The position numbers and the translations under genes were made by a program. A stretch of 34,013 nucleotides of DNA from Halieaceae bacterium (GTDB lineage: Bacteria; Pseudomonadota; Gammaproteobacteria; Pseudomonadales; Halieaceae): assembly GCA_024640505.1 (NCBI GenBank), contig JAHEEV010000006.1, positions 35,952 through 69,964 of the forward strand. Direction: 5' to 3'. Below, piece after piece: positions 1 to 7,186 of the stretch. Position 1 is the stretch's first letter; every line of letters begins with the position of its first letter. The notes beneath the pieces are model-generated. The model was not told the origin of the DNA, ran no database searches, and saw only the letters and a list, made by a program, of their open reading frames with translations.

Positions 1-78
1 TAACAGCAGGATTTTCCAGCTCTCTCTGATCACTTTGTGCATCGACGTCTCCAGTCGTATCGGTTGCCCCGCGTGGCG

Positions 79-130
79 CACAGTGTAGCTCAACTGGCAG
101 GCTATCGGCAGGGGCGGCTGGTTCGCATCC
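79..130 (+). other. tRNA-like relic (degenerate, no anticodon arm)
   Basis: The segment at 86-100 reads like the T8-A9/D-arm of a bacterial tRNA (TAGCTCAACTGGCAG), and 121-130 reads like a T-loop (GGTTCGCATC is close to GGTTCRANTC). The distance between the T8 and T54 equivalents is about 36 nt, roughly 10 nt too short, so no anticodon arm fits. The presumed acceptor strands do not pair. This may be a decayed tRNA, an attachment-site remnant or coincidence. Nothing else is recognisable in positions 1-131. Confidence 0.2.
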
Positions 131-131
131 T

Positions 132-1190
132 TTAATCGGGTGCCGGGAAACCGCCGCAGGGCGCCAGGATGGCCTTGAGTTGTTCAACCTGATGGCGGGG
201 CGCTGCGGCCAGCTGCTCCAGTAATGCATTGCGCTCCTGCTGCCAGGCACGAAAAGCGTTCGGCAGTACCGCCTCCAGTAACGTTTCCAGTTCATCCAGG
301 GGAGGTATCAGTTGGTGGCGGCGCCGCCCGAGCGCCGCGGCGTAGGGCTGAACGCCGCCGATGAAAAATTTGTGCACCACGTTGGGGAGTATGTCGGCGG
401 CCTCGTGGCGGATACCCGGCGCGCACAGTGGGCCGCGAGCCATTCGCTCCGCCAGCAGGCGGTCCGCTGCGCTCAACCAGGCACCCTGAAGGGCCAGCCC
501 CTCGAGCAGGGCGCCCCCGTCACCTGTGGCCACTTCGCCTAACAGGATTTCGAAGGCCAGGTTATCCGCGCGATAATCACCCGCAAGCCAGCGGCGCGCC
601 AGGTCATTGATGGCTTCCAGGGCAGTGATGACCTGGCTGCCGGTGGCGGCGGGATAGTCCCCGGGCGAGACGGAACGGCGCCAGAAGCGACGATACTCGG
701 TGCCCCCCAGGGTGGCGTTGAAGATGTGTCCCGGCAATTGCTTCTGCTTGTCCCGCCAGGCTGTCTCCAGTGCCGATGCCAGCTCCTCGCGACCCAGCCG
801 GCGCTGATGCTCGATGCACTCGGGGGCCAGTCGCAGGTATTCCAGTTCCAGCAGCAGTCTCTGGGAGTCGGCCGCCATTCGCCCCAGGCTGCTGTTGCGC
901 TTGCCGATGGTGACCTGCAGGGCGCAGCCGGTCAGAGCCAGGAAATCGAGCGAATCGATGGTACTGGGGGGAAACTTCAGGCGTATCTCGCCGGTGCGGG
1001 GCGGAACGGGCGCGGAGGGAGGGTCTACCTCCGGCACTGCCGCGTCGAGCGTGCGCGCCAGACGCGCCAGGTATTCCTCAAGCGCGGATTCGTGGCGGTC
1101 GCCCTGGCAGCCGACCAGCAGGGTGCCGGTCATGCACAGAAGAACCAGGAGGTTGCATGTCGGGCGTTTTGAACTGTGGTGCCGGTACAA
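132..1190 (-). CDS. DUF3080 family lipoprotein
   Basis: Predicted outer-membrane or periplasmic lipoprotein of the DUF3080 family, whose function is unknown. The N-terminus has a hydrophobic stretch ending in the lipobox LLVGC followed by QGD, so the mature protein would start at a lipidated Cys (about residue 28). A conserved-looking block follows around STIDSLDFLALTGC, and the rest is alpha-helical and rich in Arg, Glu and Leu. The frame is open up to a TTG at 1244, but I prefer the TTG at 1190. It gives a compact signal peptide and has an ACGAGG ribosome-binding site about 6 nt upstream. An internal ATG at 1133 would delete most of the signal peptide. The gene stands alone, followed by the tRNA-like relic. 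The family call is from memory of the sequence pattern. The length of about 352 aa fits that family. Confidence 0.75.
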   Translation of the reverse strand: MYRHHSSKRPTCNLLVLLCMTGTLLVGCQGDRHESALEEYLARLARTLDAAVPEVDPPSAPVPPRTGEIRLKFPPSTIDSLDFLALTGCALQVTIGKRNSSLGRMAADSQRLLLELEYLRLAPECIEHQRRLGREELASALETAWRDKQKQLPGHIFNATLGGTEYRRFWRRSVSPGDYPAATGSQVITALEAINDLARRWLAGDYRADNLAFEILLGEVATGDGGALLEGLALQGAWLSAADRLLAERMARGPLCAPGIRHEAADILPNVVHKFFIGGVQPYAAALGRRRHQLIPPLDELETLLEAVLPNAFRAWQQERNALLEQLAAAPRHQVEQLKAILAPCGGFPAPD

Positions 1191-1321
1191 GATGGCCTCG
1201 TGCGCAGGTGCGTGTACCCAGTTATAACGCAATTGGATACGCAAGAGGCCGGCAAATCAGCTCAGTGCCTATCTGCCGTTACCGCTCCCGACCCTGCCTG
1301 TGAGGGGAGGCCGGGGGCTAT

Positions 1322-1942
1322 TCAGTCCAGCTCTGCCGCCACACGACCCAGGTAGGCGTGCAGTTTGGTGCAGCTTTCGGGTGGCTTGCTCTTGACCCAG
1401 CCCGAAAAGCCGGCGCATACGTGCAGGTCGATGTCTGCCAGGGAAAAATGATCCCCGGCCAGCCAGCCTTTGGCGGGCGCCGCCTCCTCGAGGATCTCCC
1501 AGGCGTGCTCCAGCCGTAACCTGCCTCTCTCGGCCAGTTCCGGTATCTGGGGAAAGTCGAGCGGGCCGGGCAGGGCCCGGTTCACCATGCCGGGGCTGCT
1601 GTTGCGCAGGATATCAGCGATGGCCATGAAGGCTATCATGAACAGTTTGTGGTCCCAGCTGATCACCTGGGCCTTTTCCAGCGCGGTGGTACCCATCAGG
1701 GGTTTTTCCGGGTGCAGTGACTCCAGGTAGTGGCAGATGCCCACGACCTCGGTCATCACCGTGCCGTCGTCCAGCACCAGGGCCGGAACCGTGCAGGCCG
1801 GGTTGATTGCCCGGTATGCCTCGCCCAGCTGTTCCGCTTGCATCATATCGATCTGATGGGTCTCCAGGTCGATGCCCTTGTACTTGAGAAAAAGCGTCAG
1901 CCGCTGCGGGTTGGGGGCCGGGTCGTAGGTGTAAAGTTTCAT
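1322..1942 (-). CDS. Glutathione S-transferase family protein
   Basis: Predicted cytosolic glutathione S-transferase of 206 aa, the usual length. The N-terminal thioredoxin-like domain (about residues 1-80) starts MKLYTYDPAPNPQRL. It carries the cis-Pro region CTVPALVLDDG and the glutathione gamma-glutamyl site as TEVVGICHYLE. An all-helical C-terminal domain follows, with the N-capping-type segment LAGDHFSLADIDLH near residue 155. The reaction would be conjugation or thiol exchange of glutathione with electrophiles; the substrate cannot be told. The frame is open upstream to 2143, but homology begins at the ATG at 1942, so that is the start. It is divergent from the cytochrome gene and unrelated in detail to the second GST at 4504-5175. 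Confidence 0.9.
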   Translation of the reverse strand: MKLYTYDPAPNPQRLTLFLKYKGIDLETHQIDMMQAEQLGEAYRAINPACTVPALVLDDGTVMTEVVGICHYLESLHPEKPLMGTTALEKAQVISWDHKLFMIAFMAIADILRNSSPGMVNRALPGPLDFPQIPELAERGRLRLEHAWEILEEAAPAKGWLAGDHFSLADIDLHVCAGFSGWVKSKPPESCTKLHAYLGRVAAELD

Positions 1943-2048
1943 ACTCGAGGGTTCCTGGCGGGTAGGATTGGATCGGAATAGTAGGTTACCCCGGCTTTTT
2001 CTTCCAGCAGATCGGCGTCGCCCCGGAATCTTTCGCCTCACTCGCGAG

Positions 2049-2077
2049 TTTTCCCCCTCACGATAAGTGGCTATAAT
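2049..2077 (+). promoter_or_regulatory. Candidate sigma-70 promoter of the cytochrome gene
   Basis: A perfect -10 box TATAAT lies at 2072-2077. A weak -35 (TTTTCC, 2049-2054) sits 17 nt upstream. Transcription would start near 2084, giving a leader of about 26 nt that contains the AGAGGA ribosome-binding site. Confidence 0.45.
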
Positions 2078-2109
2078 GCGCCGCTGATTCAGAAGAGGAA
2101 AAGACCGTG

Positions 2110-2532
2110 ATGACCCGTATCGCAATAAGTTTATTCGCCGCAATGCTGGCCGGCGGCGCCTTCGCCGTGGATCTCAACGACCGGCAGCGCGCCGAGATTC
2201 AGGAGCGCATCGCTCCCGTAGGCGAGGTCTGCATGCAGGGTGACAGCAGCTGCGGCGGGGCCGCGGTAGCCGCCAGCAGCGAGCCCCGTTCCGGGGAAGA
2301 GGTCTACAATGCGGCCTGTATGGCCTGCCACAGTACCGGCGCCGGCGGCGCCCCGAAAGTGGGTGATGTCGCCGCCTGGGCGGACCGCATCGCCAAGGGC
2401 CAGGACGCGCTGCACAGCAGCGGCATCCAAGGCGTGGCAGGGACCGGCATGATCGCCAAGGGTGGCTGCATGGCCTGTTCCGACCAGGAGATCATGGCAG
2501 CGGTGGACTTCATGGTGGACGGCAGCCAGTAG
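2110..2532 (+). CDS. Periplasmic cytochrome c5-like protein
   Basis: Small exported c-type cytochrome of 140 aa, class I, cytochrome c5-like. A Sec signal peptide (residues 1-19, cleavage after AFA) is followed by a low-complexity linker with two extra Cys. The haem site is CMACH (Cys70, Cys73, His74). The sixth ligand is probably Met114 in GTGMIAKGG, and the c5-type C-terminal cysteine pair is Cys120 and Cys123 in GCMACSD. It would shuttle electrons in the periplasm between respiratory complexes and oxidases; its partners are not encoded here. A GTG directly upstream (2107) could also start it. I prefer the ATG at 2110, which is fed by AGAGGA. It is monocistronic, with a perfect TATAAT upstream and a strong terminator downstream. 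Confidence 0.92.
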   Translation: MTRIAISLFAAMLAGGAFAVDLNDRQRAEIQERIAPVGEVCMQGDSSCGGAAVAASSEPRSGEEVYNAACMACHSTGAGGAPKVGDVAAWADRIAKGQDALHSSGIQGVAGTGMIAKGGCMACSDQEIMAAVDFMVDGSQ

Positions 2533-2575
2533 ACGAGCGCGGCCCCCGCAAGCAGCCGTAATTGATACGAAAGAG

Positions 2576-2602
2576 AACCCGGCCAGTCGCCGGGTTTTTT
2601 TT
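2576..2602 (+). terminator. Rho-independent terminator of the cytochrome gene
   Basis: An 8-bp perfect stem (AACCCGGC / GCCGGGTT) with loop CAGTC is followed by an unbroken T-run. It lies about 45 nt after the cytochrome stop codon and just before the end of the opposing DUF2007 gene. Confidence 0.9.
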
Positions 2603-2604
2603 GC

Positions 2605-2907
2605 TTACCTGTCCTTGCCGCAGTGCCAGCAGAAGTCGAAGGTGGCGGGGCTGGACCTGTTGCAACCCGCGCACACCCAGTCTGCCTCGTCGACGTCCGC
2701 GAGAAACTGGCTGATGATCGCCATTGCGCGGTCGTAATCACGGTCGCGCAAGACCCAGACCTCAGGCCAGGTGTCCAGCGGCGCAAGCTCGCCACTGGCT
2801 CCTCCCGCGTATTCATTGCGCAGGTTGCAACTGATACCGGCCATTTCCAGGGCGCTTTGCACCTGGGCCACTGCGATACTGTTGGGATTGCTGTAGACCC
2901 GTTTGAT
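2605..2907 (-). CDS. DUF2007 / zinc-ribbon protein, apparent ATC start
   Basis: Small DUF2007-type protein, described in databases as a putative signal-transducing protein. An N-terminal alpha/beta fold carries the family-like block KRVYSNPNSIAVAQVQSALE, then GISCNLRNEY and WPEVWVLRDRDYDRA. The C-terminal zinc ribbon has two CxxC pairs (VCAGC and FCWHC). The first ATG, GTG or TTG in frame is a GTG at 2871, which would cut off the first beta strand. The homologous N-terminus begins 12 codons earlier with ATC AAA CGG, where relatives have ATG AAA. An AAGGAGAGG-like ribosome-binding site sits about 7 nt before that ATC. No in-frame start codon lies between it and an upstream TGA. I therefore propose initiation at ATC (100 aa), with GTG at 2871 (88 aa) as the fallback. 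The function is unknown. Confidence 0.7.
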   Translation of the reverse strand: MKRVYSNPNSIAVAQVQSALEMAGISCNLRNEYAGGASGELAPLDTWPEVWVLRDRDYDRAMAIISQFLADVDEADWVCAGCNRSSPATFDFCWHCGKDR

Positions 2908-2930
2908 GGGCGATTCCTCTCCTTGCCATT

Positions 2931-2956
2931 GATTCTGTGATGACGCTCACAGAATC
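2931..2956. repeat. Perfect 10-bp inverted repeat upstream of DUF2007
   Basis: GATTCTGTGA - 6 nt (TGACGC) - TCACAGAATC. It lies just upstream of the ribosome-binding site of the minus-strand DUF2007 gene. It could be a dyad operator or, in RNA, a leader hairpin next to the start site. It has no T-run, so it is not a terminator. Confidence 0.6.
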
Positions 2957-3003
2957 CGTCGGTACGTGGGCAGCTTCCCATGACTTTTTGCTAGATTGCG
3001 AGT

Positions 3004-3102
3004 GGGCCTTTCCCTAGGGCCCGCAGTGGGCGGGGCCACAGAGCCCCATACCGATCTGTGTAGCGCCAATACGTCCCCCTGGCCTGCCCCGCCCCTTTTT
3101 TT
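3004..3102 (+). ncRNA. Candidate structured RNA or terminator-like element
   Basis: A GC-rich intergenic element made of nested inverted repeats. Hairpin GGGCC-9 nt-GGCCC spans 3004-3022. A long-range stem TGGGCGGGG (3027-3035) pairs with CCCCGCCC (3087-3094) and is followed by T7 at 3096-3102. Inside it are two mutually exclusive stems: GGGGC/GCCCC (3032-3047) and CACAGA/TCTGTG (3037-3060). The T-run after the closing stem gives it a plus-strand polarity, but no plus-strand gene is adjacent. I do not recognise a known RNA family (6S, SRP and common riboswitch motifs do not fit). The rest of 2957-3171 shows nothing else. Confidence 0.3.
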
Positions 3103-3171
3103 CGCCCCCCGTGGTCTGCGCCGGCGGCCTGTGAGGAGAGGTGCACGCGAACAGTGAAATCCCGGCGTCGC

Positions 3172-4107
3172 TCAACGGATAGCGACAGGGTTGATGATCA
3201 TTTGTACCGCCCCGCGCACCTTTGCCTGCCCCAGCACGAACAGGAACTCAAACGCCTCATCACGCACCAATGGGCCGGTATTCATGGTCTCCAGCAGGTA
3301 GATGCCGTTGTCCTTCAGCAGGATGAGATGACCCTCGAACGGCTGCAACGGGTCCGGCGCCGGCATGACGTCTACCCCCCAGGTGTCGGCACCCACGGCC
3401 ACGACATTTTTCGCGGCGAGATAGCGCGCCACCTCGGCGATCTGGCCCGGTTCTCCGGAGACCCAGGCCTGTGGATCAGCGGCGAGCATGGCATCCGTCC
3501 AGCCCGTGTGAAACAGGACCACGTCACCCTCCCTGATCGGGGTTCCCTGTCGCTCCTCGACAGCCTTGACGTCCTCCACGGTGAAGTACTCACCGGCCTT
3601 CAGGTACGGCACACCCTTGTGGCCGGCCATGTCCAGCACCACACCCCGGGCGACAATCGGCGGGACATTATGGGTCCCCAGCCTGGTCAGGCCGGTGAAC
3701 CGGGCAAAATCCTTCGCGTCGTTGCAGTTGTAATAGATGCCATTCGGGTCGCCGATATGGCCCAGCCCGTCAAGCTGGGAACCGATGCCAAACCAGCCGA
3801 TGAACATGTCGTCGTTGTAGGTGGAGTTGGGCATCGCTTTCTGCCCGTGCTGCTGCCCTGGCTGGACGACCTGCAAGTTCATCTTGCGTGGCGCGTAGGC
3901 CGGTGTGGTTTCGTCGATTGTGAATCCCAGCGAGTAGGTTTTGCCCGTTGTTATCAAGCTTGAAGCCGCCAGCACGGATGCGGGCGAGATCAGGTTGGCA
4001 CTGCCGATCTCGTCATCCGCGCCCCATTTTGAGGTTACGCAGCCCGAATCCGCAAAGGCATAGGCGCCCAGCATCCATGCAAACATCGCAGTAGCGACCC
4101 GTTTCAT
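3172..4107 (-). CDS. Exported cyclase-family (kynurenine formamidase-like) protein
   Basis: Member of the cyclase/kynurenine-formamidase-like family, metal-dependent amide or lactone hydrolases, 311 aa. A short signal peptide (about residues 1-19, ending AYAFA) predicts a periplasmic location. The conserved elements are KWGADDEIGSANLISP near the start, GSQLDGLGH around residue 110, a middle RGVVLDMAG block, GDVVLFHTGWTD, and the late VGADTWGVD. The classical HxGTHxDxPxH metal motif is changed here to a GxGSQLDGLGH form: Asp and the last His are kept and the first two His are lost. That variant is seen in the larger cyclase subgroup, so the enzyme may still be active on an unknown substrate. 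The ATG start at 4107 is the only one that keeps the signal peptide. No pathway neighbour hints at the substrate. Confidence 0.82.
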   Translation of the reverse strand: MKRVATAMFAWMLGAYAFADSGCVTSKWGADDEIGSANLISPASVLAASSLITTGKTYSLGFTIDETTPAYAPRKMNLQVVQPGQQHGQKAMPNSTYNDDMFIGWFGIGSQLDGLGHIGDPNGIYYNCNDAKDFARFTGLTRLGTHNVPPIVARGVVLDMAGHKGVPYLKAGEYFTVEDVKAVEERQGTPIREGDVVLFHTGWTDAMLAADPQAWVSGEPGQIAEVARYLAAKNVVAVGADTWGVDVMPAPDPLQPFEGHLILLKDNGIYLLETMNTGPLVRDEAFEFLFVLGQAKVRGAVQMIINPVAIR

Positions 4108-4142
4108 AATCGTATCCAGTTCAGCGAAGGTGGGGCGAGATA

Positions 4143-4406
4143 TCAGTCCCGCCGCACGTCATCATAGCTGTGCCACTGCCCGTTTTCACGGTAGAGGTTG
4201 TGCTGCTCGGCACAGGTCTCCTCCACGTCGCCCGCGTCGGTCAGTGTGCGCCCGGCGGCGTATTCCTTTCTTTTCATGCACTCGCGCATGTTTTCGGCAT
4301 TCTTTATGAGCTTCTGCTGGTAATCGGGGTGAGCGCTCTGTTGGTACATCCCGGAGTAGTACCAATAACCCGCACCTACCACCAGGCAGATGATTAAAAA
4401 TCGCAT
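4143..4406 (-). CDS. Small membrane-anchored protein of unknown function
   Basis: An 87-aa protein that I do not recognise. It has one N-terminal hydrophobic segment (residues 3-19, RFLIICLVVGAGYWYYS) that would act as an uncleaved anchor. A short, polar, charge-rich periplasmic tail follows with two cysteines (REC and ETC) that could form a disulfide. The frame is open upstream to 4577, but the ATG at 4406 directly before the hydrophobic segment is the natural start. It lies 35 nt upstream of the cyclase gene on the same strand, so the two could be cotranscribed. Function unknown. Confidence 0.6.
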   Translation of the reverse strand: MRFLIICLVVGAGYWYYSGMYQQSAHPDYQQKLIKNAENMRECMKRKEYAAGRTLTDAGDVEETCAEQHNLYRENGQWHSYDDVRRD

Positions 4407-4503
4407 GACCGGATCCTGCAACAATCCCTCGGGTAACAAGGTTAACCCAGAGTGGTTGGCCGTTGCAGGGAAAGTGCACATTTTGGCGCTTGAGTCCCGA
4501 TGT

Positions 4504-5175
4504 TCAGGAAGGCGAAATGGCGAATCGATCGCTATCGGCAAAAGCCGCCTGGAACGCCGGTCGACGGGACACCTCATCCAGGTATCGGGAGAAGGGGTCT
4601 CCCGCGCACAGTCCGTACAGCCTTGCCCAGATCACATTGTGGGCCATTACGCAGTCCGCAGCCGTGAACGACCCTCCCGAGACGAAGCCTGTGGCATCGA
4701 GGCGGGCCTGCAGCTGCGGTTCGACTTCCTCCTCGATCTTTGCCTTGTAGCGGGTGATGGTGCGCTCGTCCCGCTCTGCCTCCTGGAAGAGATCGCGATG
4801 CAGCCGTATCTGCCACAGCATCATGTCAAACCAGGTGGCACCGAAATGCAGCATCTGCAGGTAGTCTGCACGTGCGGTTGTAAAGGGCACCGAGGGTGGC
4901 GCCAGCTGCCGCTCGGGATAGGCATCGGCGAGCAATGAGATCATGGCGCCGCTTTCGATCATGGTGAACACCGAGTCATCAGCCTGGGTGATTTCCAGGA
5001 TGGGAACCCCATGATTCGGGTTTTTCGCGAGGTACGCCGGCTGATATTGCTGACCTTCGTACAAGGCCATGGTCTCCACCTCGAAATCCTCGTCCAGGAC
5101 CTCATGCAGGATCCACTTGACGCGAGCACTGCGCGACATCGGGAAATGATAGAGTTTTATGTGTTTGATCTGCAT
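4504..5175 (-). CDS. Glutathione S-transferase family protein (second copy)
   Basis: A 223-aa GST. The N-terminal thioredoxin-like domain begins MQIKHIKLYHFPMSRSARV, where the Ser-Arg-Ser segment sits at the usual catalytic Ser/Cys position. The cis-Pro is in HGVPILEI, and the glutathione-binding ESGAMISLLAD is near residue 75. The helical C-terminal domain contains GGSFTAADCVMAH, the N-capping box. It probably conjugates or isomerises a small electrophile; the substrate is unknown. The frame is open upstream to 5286, but the ATG at 5175 follows GAGGAG at good spacing and matches the start of homology. It lies 13 nt after the rep stop codon, so it is probably the last gene of a thioesterase-rep-GST transcript. 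Confidence 0.9.
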   Translation of the reverse strand: MQIKHIKLYHFPMSRSARVKWILHEVLDEDFEVETMALYEGQQYQPAYLAKNPNHGVPILEITQADDSVFTMIESGAMISLLADAYPERQLAPPSVPFTTARADYLQMLHFGATWFDMMLWQIRLHRDLFQEAERDERTITRYKAKIEEEVEPQLQARLDATGFVSGGSFTAADCVMAHNVIWARLYGLCAGDPFSRYLDEVSRRPAFQAAFADSDRFAISPS

Positions 5176-5188
5176 AACGACTCCTCGC

Positions 5189-7186
5189 TCAGGCGAACAG
5201 CCCCTTAAGTCCCGCCAGGGTTTCCTGCCCCCGCTCCTCGTTGGCTTCCTGGCTCTCCCCGGCGCCACCCTGCCAGTGGAGGTCATCCTCGGGCAGTTCC
5301 CCGATAAAACGGCTCGGCTCGCAGTTGATGGTGTCGCCGAACTGGCGGCGCTTCTGTGCCAGGGTCATCGCCAGGGTCTGCCGGGCGCGGGTGATACCGA
5401 CATAGGCCAGGCGCCGCTCTTCCTCGATATTGCCTTCCTCCACGCTGCTGCGGTGGGGCAGGAGGTTCTCCTCCATGCCCACGATATAGACGTGTGGAAA
5501 TTCCAGCCCCTTCGAGGCGTGGAGGGTCATCAGCTGTACCCGGTCCGGCCCCGCCTCCGCCTCCTCCTGCTGCTCCAGCAGGTCCCGCAGCACAAGGCGG
5601 GAGATCGCCTCTTCCAGCTCCACCCCTTCGTCGGCCATCACCCGCTGCAGGCTGTCGACCAGCAGGTGTACGTTGCCCATGCGGCGTCGGGCTACATCCT
5701 CGCTGGAACTGAGCTGGTTCAGCCACTCCTCGTAATCCATATCGCGGATCATCTGGCGGATGCCCGTGACGCTGCGATCCCCCTCGCAACGGCGCCGTAC
5801 CCCGTTCATCCACTGGTGAAACTCTTGCAGGCGCCTCAGGCCCGGCTCGGGGATATGGTCGCTGCCGATGCGCGCACAGGCCTGGGTCAGGCTGCAGCGG
5901 CTGTCACCGGCGAAGGCGCCTAGCGCCTCCAGGGTCGAGGCACCCAGCTTGCGCCGGGGCACGTTGGCGATGCGCAGGAACGCGTTGTCGTCGTTCTCGT
6001 TCATGATGAGCCGCAGGTAGGCCATGATGTCCTTGACCTCGTTGCGGGCGAAAAAGGAGGTGCCGCCGCTCAGGTGATAGGGCACCTGCTGCTGTTGCAG
6101 GGCCAGTTCGATCAGGCGCGACTGGTGATTGCCCCGGTACAGCACCGCGTAGTCACCGAAACGGGTGCGCTTGCGCAGTTTGTGGTCCAGTATCTCGGCG
6201 ACCACCTGGTCTGCCTCGTGCTGTTCGTCGCTGCAGCGAATGACGCGCAGCGGGTCACCATAGCCGAGTTCGCTCCAAAGCTGCTTGTCGAACACGTGTG
6301 CGTTGTTGGCAATCAGCGTATTGGCGGCCTTCAGGATGCGGGAGGTGGAGCGGTAATTCTGCTCCAGTTTTACGACCTTGAGCCCGGGAAAATCCTCCTG
6401 TAACTGAGCCAGGTTCTCGGGTTTCGCCCCCCGCCAGGCGTAGATCGACTGGTCGTCATCCCCGACCACCGTCAGCCCTCCCCGCAGGCCGATCAGCTGT
6501 TTGACCAGCAAATACTGGCTGGAATTGGTGTCCTGGTACTCGTCCACGAGCAGGTAGTGAATCTGGTTCTGCCATTTCTCCAGGATTTCCGGCGCGCGCT
6601 CGAACAACACGGTGGGCAGCAGGATCAGGTCGTCGAAATCCAGCGCGTTATAGGCCTTGAGAGCCCGGTTGTACCGTTTGTAGGCCTGGGCGCAGAGCAT
6701 GTCCGCCGGGCTTCCAGCCCTGGCGATGGCCTCGTCGGGCAGCACCCGGTCGTTCTTCCAGTTGGAGATGCGGTGCTGGATGGTGCCGGCCTGGTCGCCC
6801 TCGGCGCCGTGCTCCTGGATCAGCAGGTCGCGAATCAGGGTCTGGGTATCCTGGCCGTCAAAAATGGAGAAGCCGCGCTTCAGCCCGAGTTCCTTGAGTT
6901 CGGTGCGGATGATCTTCAAACCCAGCTGGTGAAAGGTGCTGACGGTTAGCCCTTCCGCCGATCCTCCCTTCAGCAGCTTCCCCACCCGCTCCTTCATTTC
7001 CCGGGCGGCTTTGTTGGTAAACGTTACCGCCGCGATGCGGCCCGGCTTGATACCGCAGCTCTCCACCAGGTAGGCGATCTTGCGGGTAATCACACTGGTC
7101 TTGCCGCTGCCGGCACCGGCCAGCACCAGCAGGGGACCGTCTATGTAGCGCACGGCCTCGCGCTGCCTGGGGTTCAGTTGTGTCAT
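5189..7186 (-). CDS. rep: ATP-dependent DNA helicase Rep
   Basis: Superfamily 1A 3'-5' DNA helicase, 665 aa, close to the usual Rep length of about 670. Walker A is GAGSGKT (residues 24-30), motif Ia is VTFTNKAAREM, Walker B is LLVDEYQDTN, motif III is VGDDDQSIYAWRGA, motif IV is QNYRST, motif V is VQLMTLHASKGLEFPHV and motif VI is YVGITRARQTL. Rep removes nucleoprotein blocks ahead of replication forks and acts with the replisome on the 3'-5' strand. The overall spacing and N-terminal MTQLNPRQREAV favour Rep over UvrD. Its ATG overlaps the TGA of the upstream thioesterase gene (ATGA), implying translational coupling, and the second GST follows 13 nt downstream. Confidence 0.96.
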   Translation of the reverse strand: MTQLNPRQREAVRYIDGPLLVLAGAGSGKTSVITRKIAYLVESCGIKPGRIAAVTFTNKAAREMKERVGKLLKGGSAEGLTVSTFHQLGLKIIRTELKELGLKRGFSIFDGQDTQTLIRDLLIQEHGAEGDQAGTIQHRISNWKNDRVLPDEAIARAGSPADMLCAQAYKRYNRALKAYNALDFDDLILLPTVLFERAPEILEKWQNQIHYLLVDEYQDTNSSQYLLVKQLIGLRGGLTVVGDDDQSIYAWRGAKPENLAQLQEDFPGLKVVKLEQNYRSTSRILKAANTLIANNAHVFDKQLWSELGYGDPLRVIRCSDEQHEADQVVAEILDHKLRKRTRFGDYAVLYRGNHQSRLIELALQQQQVPYHLSGGTSFFARNEVKDIMAYLRLIMNENDDNAFLRIANVPRRKLGASTLEALGAFAGDSRCSLTQACARIGSDHIPEPGLRRLQEFHQWMNGVRRRCEGDRSVTGIRQMIRDMDYEEWLNQLSSSEDVARRRMGNVHLLVDSLQRVMADEGVELEEAISRLVLRDLLEQQEEAEAGPDRVQLMTLHASKGLEFPHVYIVGMEENLLPHRSSVEEGNIEEERRLAYVGITRARQTLAMTLAQKRRQFGDTINCEPSRFIGELPEDDLHWQGGAGESQEANEERGQETLAGLKGLFA

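Noticed and set aside
3004-3102. 6S RNA, SRP RNA or a known riboswitch
   Set aside because: The stem arrangement lacks the 6S central bubble and the SRP GGAA/GNAR loop, and no downstream plus-strand gene supports a riboswitch. Left as an unknown structured element.
3154-3963. Plus-strand ORF of 269 codons over the cyclase gene
   Set aside because: Antisense shadow of a clear minus-strand cyclase gene; low-complexity composition and no family match.
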